Shown here: positions 59,647 through 64,000 of the stretch, in pieces
Layout: every line of letters starts with the position of its first letter
Numbering within the stretch: the first letter of the stretch is position 1
From: Annulohypoxylon bovei var. microspora
Lineage: Eukaryota; Ascomycota; Sordariomycetes; Xylariales; Hypoxylaceae
Length of the DNA: 64,000 nucleotides
Assembly: GCA_022836615.1 (NCBI GenBank)
Contig: MU405320.1
Coordinates: 1-64,000 of the forward strand
Direction: 5' to 3'
Translations under genes and position numbers: made by a program
Notes under the pieces: model-generated
What the model was told of the DNA's origin: nothing
Seen by the model: only the letters and a program-made list of their open reading frames with translations
Database searches by the model: none

Positions 59647-60680
59647 ATGATGGCGCAGACTAAGGCACTGAACGCTCTCGAGGTGAGTATTCTATATCTC
59701 CGTACCCAACCCTACTCATATATCTATATACAACCATAATGTAGATCTCGACTATTTAGCAACCAACTAACATACCTAACCAGCCCTACCTAGCCCTCAC
59801 CAAATCCGCCGCCGCCCCCCGCGCAGCCGCCGACCTCGTCACGCAAGCGACCTCGAACCCCAACACCTACGTCTTCGCCGAGCTGCTGCAAGCGCCGCAG
59901 ATCCAGTCGCTGAGCCAAACCCCCGAATACGCGCCCTACCTGACGCTCCTCGAGATATTCTCCCACGGCACCTACCACACCTACGCCGCGACGCTGACCA
60001 GCAACCCCTCCCTCCCGCAGCTCAACGACGCGCAAGCCCTGAAGCTGCGGCAGCTGTCCCTCCTGGCCCTCGCGCGGGACCCGCACAACCTGACCTACGC
60101 CTCGCTGCAGCGCTCGCTGGCTCTGCCCTCGCCCCGCGCCGTCGAGGACCTCGTCATCAGCGCCGTGTACGCCGGCCTGATCGAGGCGCAGCTGGACCCG
60201 CGGTACCAGACCGTGCACGTGTCGGGCGTGTCGCCGCTGCGCGACCTGGAGCCGGGCTCCATCCCGCCGACGCTCGCCGCCCTGCGGGCCTTCTCGAGCC
60301 GCTGCACGGCCACGCTCGCGGACCTGGACGCGCAGGTGGCCGGCGTGCGGGAGGCCGCCGCGTCGCGCGCGGCCGAGGCCAAGGGGTGGGCGCAGATGCA
60401 GGCGCGCCTGATCGACTCGCAGCGCACGACCGAGCTCTCCGCCACCGGCACGAGCCCGCTGGGCGCCCACGGCCGCGGCCAGGGCCGGCTGATCGACGCC
60501 GCCGTCGCGCGGCTGCGGGGCGGGGGTGCCAGCCTGCAGAACCGTACCGGCAAGCGCGGAAGCGGGAGCTTGGAGGCCGGACAGGATTCGGATGAGGCGA
60601 TGGATCTGGACGAGGAGGAGCCGGACGAGGGCGAGTCTGCGCAGGGCAAGAAGCAGCGGCAGAGCCGGAGAAAGCTCTAG
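59647..60680 (+). CDS. csnG: COP9 signalosome subunit 7 (PCI domain)
   Basis: This subunit of the COP9 signalosome scaffold removes Nedd8/Rub1 from cullins as part of the complex; in Aspergillus the complex controls development and light response. The model is join(59647..59682, 59784..60680), 310 aa. The short first exon encodes MMAQTKALNALE. The 101 bp intron has donor GTGAGT, branch ACTAAC and acceptor CCAG. The protein has the helical N-terminus (YVFAELLQAPQIQSL), then a PCI winged-helix region (LKLRQLSLLALA, LTYASLQRSLAL, AVEDLVISAVYAGLIEAQLD) at about 90-150. The C-terminal tail is Gly- and acid-rich and ends in basic residues. Exon 2 is markedly GC-rich. Confidence 0.9.
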
Positions 60681-61587
60681 CGAGCTAAGAGGGCCCACGT
60701 TTGATGTTGAGCTATGTTTTGGTCATGAATAATGAATAGATGGTACTTGCTGGTTTTGCTGGTTTTGCTGAATACATATGTATTTACTCTAGAGCTCTAG
60801 TAAGAAAACAGTGCTCAGTTAAGCAACTCTTCGTGTAGGAAGCTTGATGGGGAAGGGAAGAAGTCTACAAAAAGGGGGGTTAGAGAGCTATAATTAACCT
60901 CCTACAGATTACTCTGGCTTCGGTACGATATGATAGGGGCAGTGGCATATTGGGACCATTAGCAAACGAAATCATAAAGATCACAAGCAGTAAAGCAAAT
61001 ATACAAATCACATGAAAGAAACATAATAATAGTAAAACGTAGAATTCATCGCAGAATTGATTGCAATCTGCCAGCCTCAGGCCTAATAGCCGAGCTGATG
61101 AGGTACGTCTTGGGTGCTAGTGTACACTAGCCAGTGCAATACCAGGCAAGTGGGTGAAGCGGCCACCAGGCTCAGTTCTTCAAAAGTGGGAATGAAAATG
61201 GGTCCACCAAGGGATGGACGGAAGAAGTGAAAGAGTCCTCAAACGCACTGCCAATGAGAACAGATAGTCTGAAGGACCGAATGTGTGAATCCGTGCCTGA
61301 CTGCCCTTTTCCTTTCACACCTGTGAAAGGGCATGTCTATTCCGACAACAAAACGAAGAGAGAAAAAAAGTCAATGATGAATGCGTGCTTGCTTCGTACT
61401 TGATGGTATCACATTATCCTCCCCAACTCAAGCCGCGCAGAGTATTATTCAAGGCCCGCAAGTATGTCTTGGTAGGCCAAGGCTCGAAACTCCTGAAAGA
61501 AATGGTCATGACGTCGTGAAGTGGGAAACCACGGTGCAGTAATGTAATCAAACCAACTCCATGGTGAAAACCAAATATCTTCGTTGC
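60681..61587. other. Convergent spacer
   Basis: This lies between the 3' ends of two convergent genes. Near 61305-61335 an inverted pair ccctttcctttcac and gtgaaaggg could form a hairpin. No gene is seen. Confidence 0.5.
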
Positions 61588-62826
61588 CTAGAGTCTGTGA
61601 CCGGGCACGAGGATGAACAGCGCGCAGAGTGCTGCATCAACAACAACCGTCACAGCAAGCACCATAAGCGAACGCTGGAACAGTAGTTTGCGGACGAAAG
61701 GCTCTCGGATGCGAGTGAACTGGAATGGGGTCAACTCGGTATAGCCGAGGAGCGCCATGACCGGATCTAGAGAATACTGGTACGAGGCCAGAAGGTAGAC
61801 ACCAATGGTGAAGGGAAGAATTTCCTGCATTCTAAGTTAGATGATGATTCACAGGCAATATCGATATTGATATAAAATATACACATACCCAGCATCGAGT
61901 CAAGCGGGACTTGTCAAGGAAGATGAGGTTGAATCCTGTCCAGAAGGCTCCAAATAGTGCGACAAGACCAATAATCAGTCGCGAAATAAGAGTGGGGGGT
62001 ATCAGGTTTCCGAAGGCTCTAACTCGCAGAAATCCCGGAAACGCATCTCGCTCCATGGCCTGAAACACGTAATCCTTAGCCACGTCAAAGAGTTCAGGGT
62101 CATCGCGGTTGTTCTCCTCGATCTCTCGAGTAACATCAGCCGCAATGTTGCCGTCGAGAGTAATCTCACGTTCGGCACCAGGGAGTAAGAAGGTGTAGAG
62201 AATCCTCTCTGCAGAGTGTTGGATATCACCTCGGTCAAACGGGCGATTTGGAGAGTTCGAGTCAGTGATCTGCTGTGGTGTGCTAGAGCTAAGCTGAGTA
62301 CTGGCACGGGCTCGTCGCTCCTGGCTGCTAGCAGGAGAGTCCTCTGCTTGCTGTTCTCGCAGATAATTAGAGATCTTCGCATCTTGATCTCGTTCCTTCT
62401 CGTTTCCAAATCGCGCGGGGCCATCGTGAGTGTAGGTCATGTCGCCCATTGCATCCAGCACTCGTGATGATCGCTTAGATTCCTCTGTCTCAAGGTCAGG
62501 TGTTCCCACCAGGACAGATCGTCGAAGTTCTCGAACGTAGTGACGGCAGAGCGACATGTGCTGTGCAACATCAAGCCTATATTTGTTGTGAGAAAGATGG
62601 GCTTGGATTTTTAACTACCTTAAGTAATAAAAATAACATACCAGAAGTCGAGATAGTCAACCGATCGTTGCTGATCTCGCATGTAGATATAGAACGAGAA
62701 CAAATCGACCGGAGGTTGTGTACGACGGCAGAGCACCTCAAAGAGGGTAGGCAAGCGGTTTCGTACCATGTTGTCAGGAAGAGGCGGGTGATTCGCCTCC
62801 TCCAGAGTACTACTAGCATACGCCAT
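61588..62826 (-). CDS. RAX1: RGS-domain membrane protein, Rax1-like
   Basis: This resembles Rax1, which with Rax2 marks growth sites in yeast and affects growth and stress responses in filamentous fungi. The model is complement(join(61588..61824, 61889..62576, 62642..62826)), 369 aa, with introns of 65 and 64 bp. The RGS-like domain starts at about residue 25 (RLPTLFEVLCRRTQPPVDL, FYIYMRDQQRSVDYLDFW) and continues with LDVAQHMSLCRHYVREL. Its last part follows a low-complexity linker and includes FLRVRAFGNLIPP (about 245-257). Three membrane helices follow at about 258-283, 293-319 and 343-366. At the last intron, TTAG and GCAG acceptors lie six bases apart; only GCAG keeps the frame. Start ATG 62826 precedes the domain by 25 residues, as expected. 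Confidence 0.88.
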
Positions 62827-64000
62827 CTTGAAGATTGTGATTGTTGATAGATCGTTGATTTGTTGAATTGGGAGGGTCGGGGACGATATTCGTAGGTAAA
62901 TGTGAATTGAGAAAATCGAGGCCTAATTTTATGGACAGAATAATTATCAAGTTAGCTCTCCCCTGGGGAGAAGCTAATTTTCCGTGCCTATGTTCAGTGT
63001 CGCGTCGAACGTTACAGAGAAGGGGGTGGTGAGTAACGTGAGTAACGTGATCGGTTTATCTCGGATGAAAGTTGTCGGCGCACAAAATTCATCAATTGGA
63101 AGAACCGAAGTTAATTAATCGGTTCGGCTCGGGTTGCGAGATATAAAATAGAAAGCGAGTGAAATTGCGCTCGGCGCAAGGTGATGATTGTTATGGTTGA
63201 TGAAAGAAAGACGACGTTGGGCTAGAATCAAAAACTGGGCAGTTGTAAGATCATTTGATTTGCGACGTCTGTCGTGGTTGCCGGTTTACTGGAGCCTGGA
63301 CCACCCGTTCCTAGATTACTGGCAGGTGGCTGCCAGGTACCTATCCAACCAAATTACAGGGCGGGGGGTACCTAGATTCGTGGCACGACAGCAAACCTCA
63401 GTTGTGGCTGATAGGTAGAAATTCTTAAGAAAATCCTGCTGCCGTCATACGAATCACATTTCCGTCATTAAAAGACATGGGGTAATAAAATTTGAAGGAA
63501 CGTTGAACACTTACGGAATATTTGATTCACAATATCATTTCTTCAATAAGCTATCATAGTCTGGAGTTTATAGTCAAATAATGATAATTAATTTTTATTT
63601 ATTTTGAGTGATTGCTAGTTGAGACCAATGATACGTACTAGGTAAATAGAGAACCAGATTTCTCTACAGCTTAAGCCACAACAATGGTGATACTAAATTC
63701 ACACTACTGGAAATCGACTTGGTACCTGGGTACATCAAATCAATTTCATCAAGCTTAGCTCGGTACTTGGATACCTGGGTGTTTCAGGCGCCACCGCCTG
63801 GGCCAACTAAAATTCTGGAAAGCCACACCTGTAAAATAAACGAGCCACAACGACACCTGCACACTTCCCACAAATTCAAATTTGATTGGTTCGCCTAGCG
63901 AAAAGTTACCTCCTGCCCTCAGTTTCCCACATCAGTGCTTCTTCAATTTTCAATTTCGCAAAGTCAAACAACATCACGACCGAACTTTTCGACCAACACC
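62827..64000. other. Upstream region of RAX1 to the window end
   Basis: The open frame at 63188-63418 has no recognisable domain. The last 150 bases (pyrimidine-rich, with caacatcacgacc) look like the 5' leader of a gene beginning beyond the right edge, but no start codon is visible. Confidence 0.4.

Noticed and set aside
59790..60698. 302-codon minus-strand frame
   Set aside because: It is the antisense shadow of the COP9 subunit 7 exon, which has the recognisable PCI domain.

Overview
The window looks like nuclear DNA of a filamentous ascomycete (Pezizomycotina). The evidence is short introns with GTRNGT donors and CTAAC-type branch sites, a HET-domain gene, an AflR-like regulator, and a 33.6 kb gene-free AT-rich block made of retrotransposons eroded by C-to-T mutation, as repeat-induced point mutation (RIP) would leave. 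I cannot assign a class or genus from sequence alone.

Layout. (1) 1-9153: a gene-bearing block closed at both ends by a perfect 93 bp inverted repeat. It holds a sodium/phosphate symporter gene (PHO89 type, minus), a decayed ankyrin-repeat gene (minus) and an intact HET-domain gene (minus). (2) 9180-42790: an extremely AT-rich island. I could resolve a G-rich minisatellite at its left edge and a three-level nest: a Gypsy element (16398-29226) split by a TIR element (19647-26815), itself split by a second Gypsy element (19928-26260). There is also a 46 bp tandem array, a Copia element (31898-38601) holding a GC-richer insert with a tRNA-like Pol III promoter, and a 737 bp TIR element (41636-42372). 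Both Gypsy elements and the Copia element have equal or near-equal LTRs and matching 5 bp target duplications, and all three show recognisable Pol motifs through the mutations. (3) 42790-50950: gene-poor euchromatin with a P450 N-terminal fragment and an AflR-like transcription factor whose zinc cluster has lost cysteines, possibly the remains of a secondary-metabolite cluster. (4) 50960-64000: ordinary gene space with a Cys-rich membrane protein, a weak hypothetical ORF, a copper-transporting P-type ATPase (CCC2 type), COP9 signalosome subunit 7 and a Rax1-like RGS membrane protein.

The most interesting signals are the mutation patterns. In most of the island the surviving cytosines are strongly concentrated in CpG, whereas the innermost, youngest Gypsy element is almost free of CpG but keeps CpA, CpT and CpC. 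That is the opposite signature, and the change falls at the retroelement. The second is the inverted-repeat-bounded block carrying a nutrient transporter and a HET gene. All gene models with introns were spliced by eye from donor and acceptor signals, with the reading frame checked across each junction.
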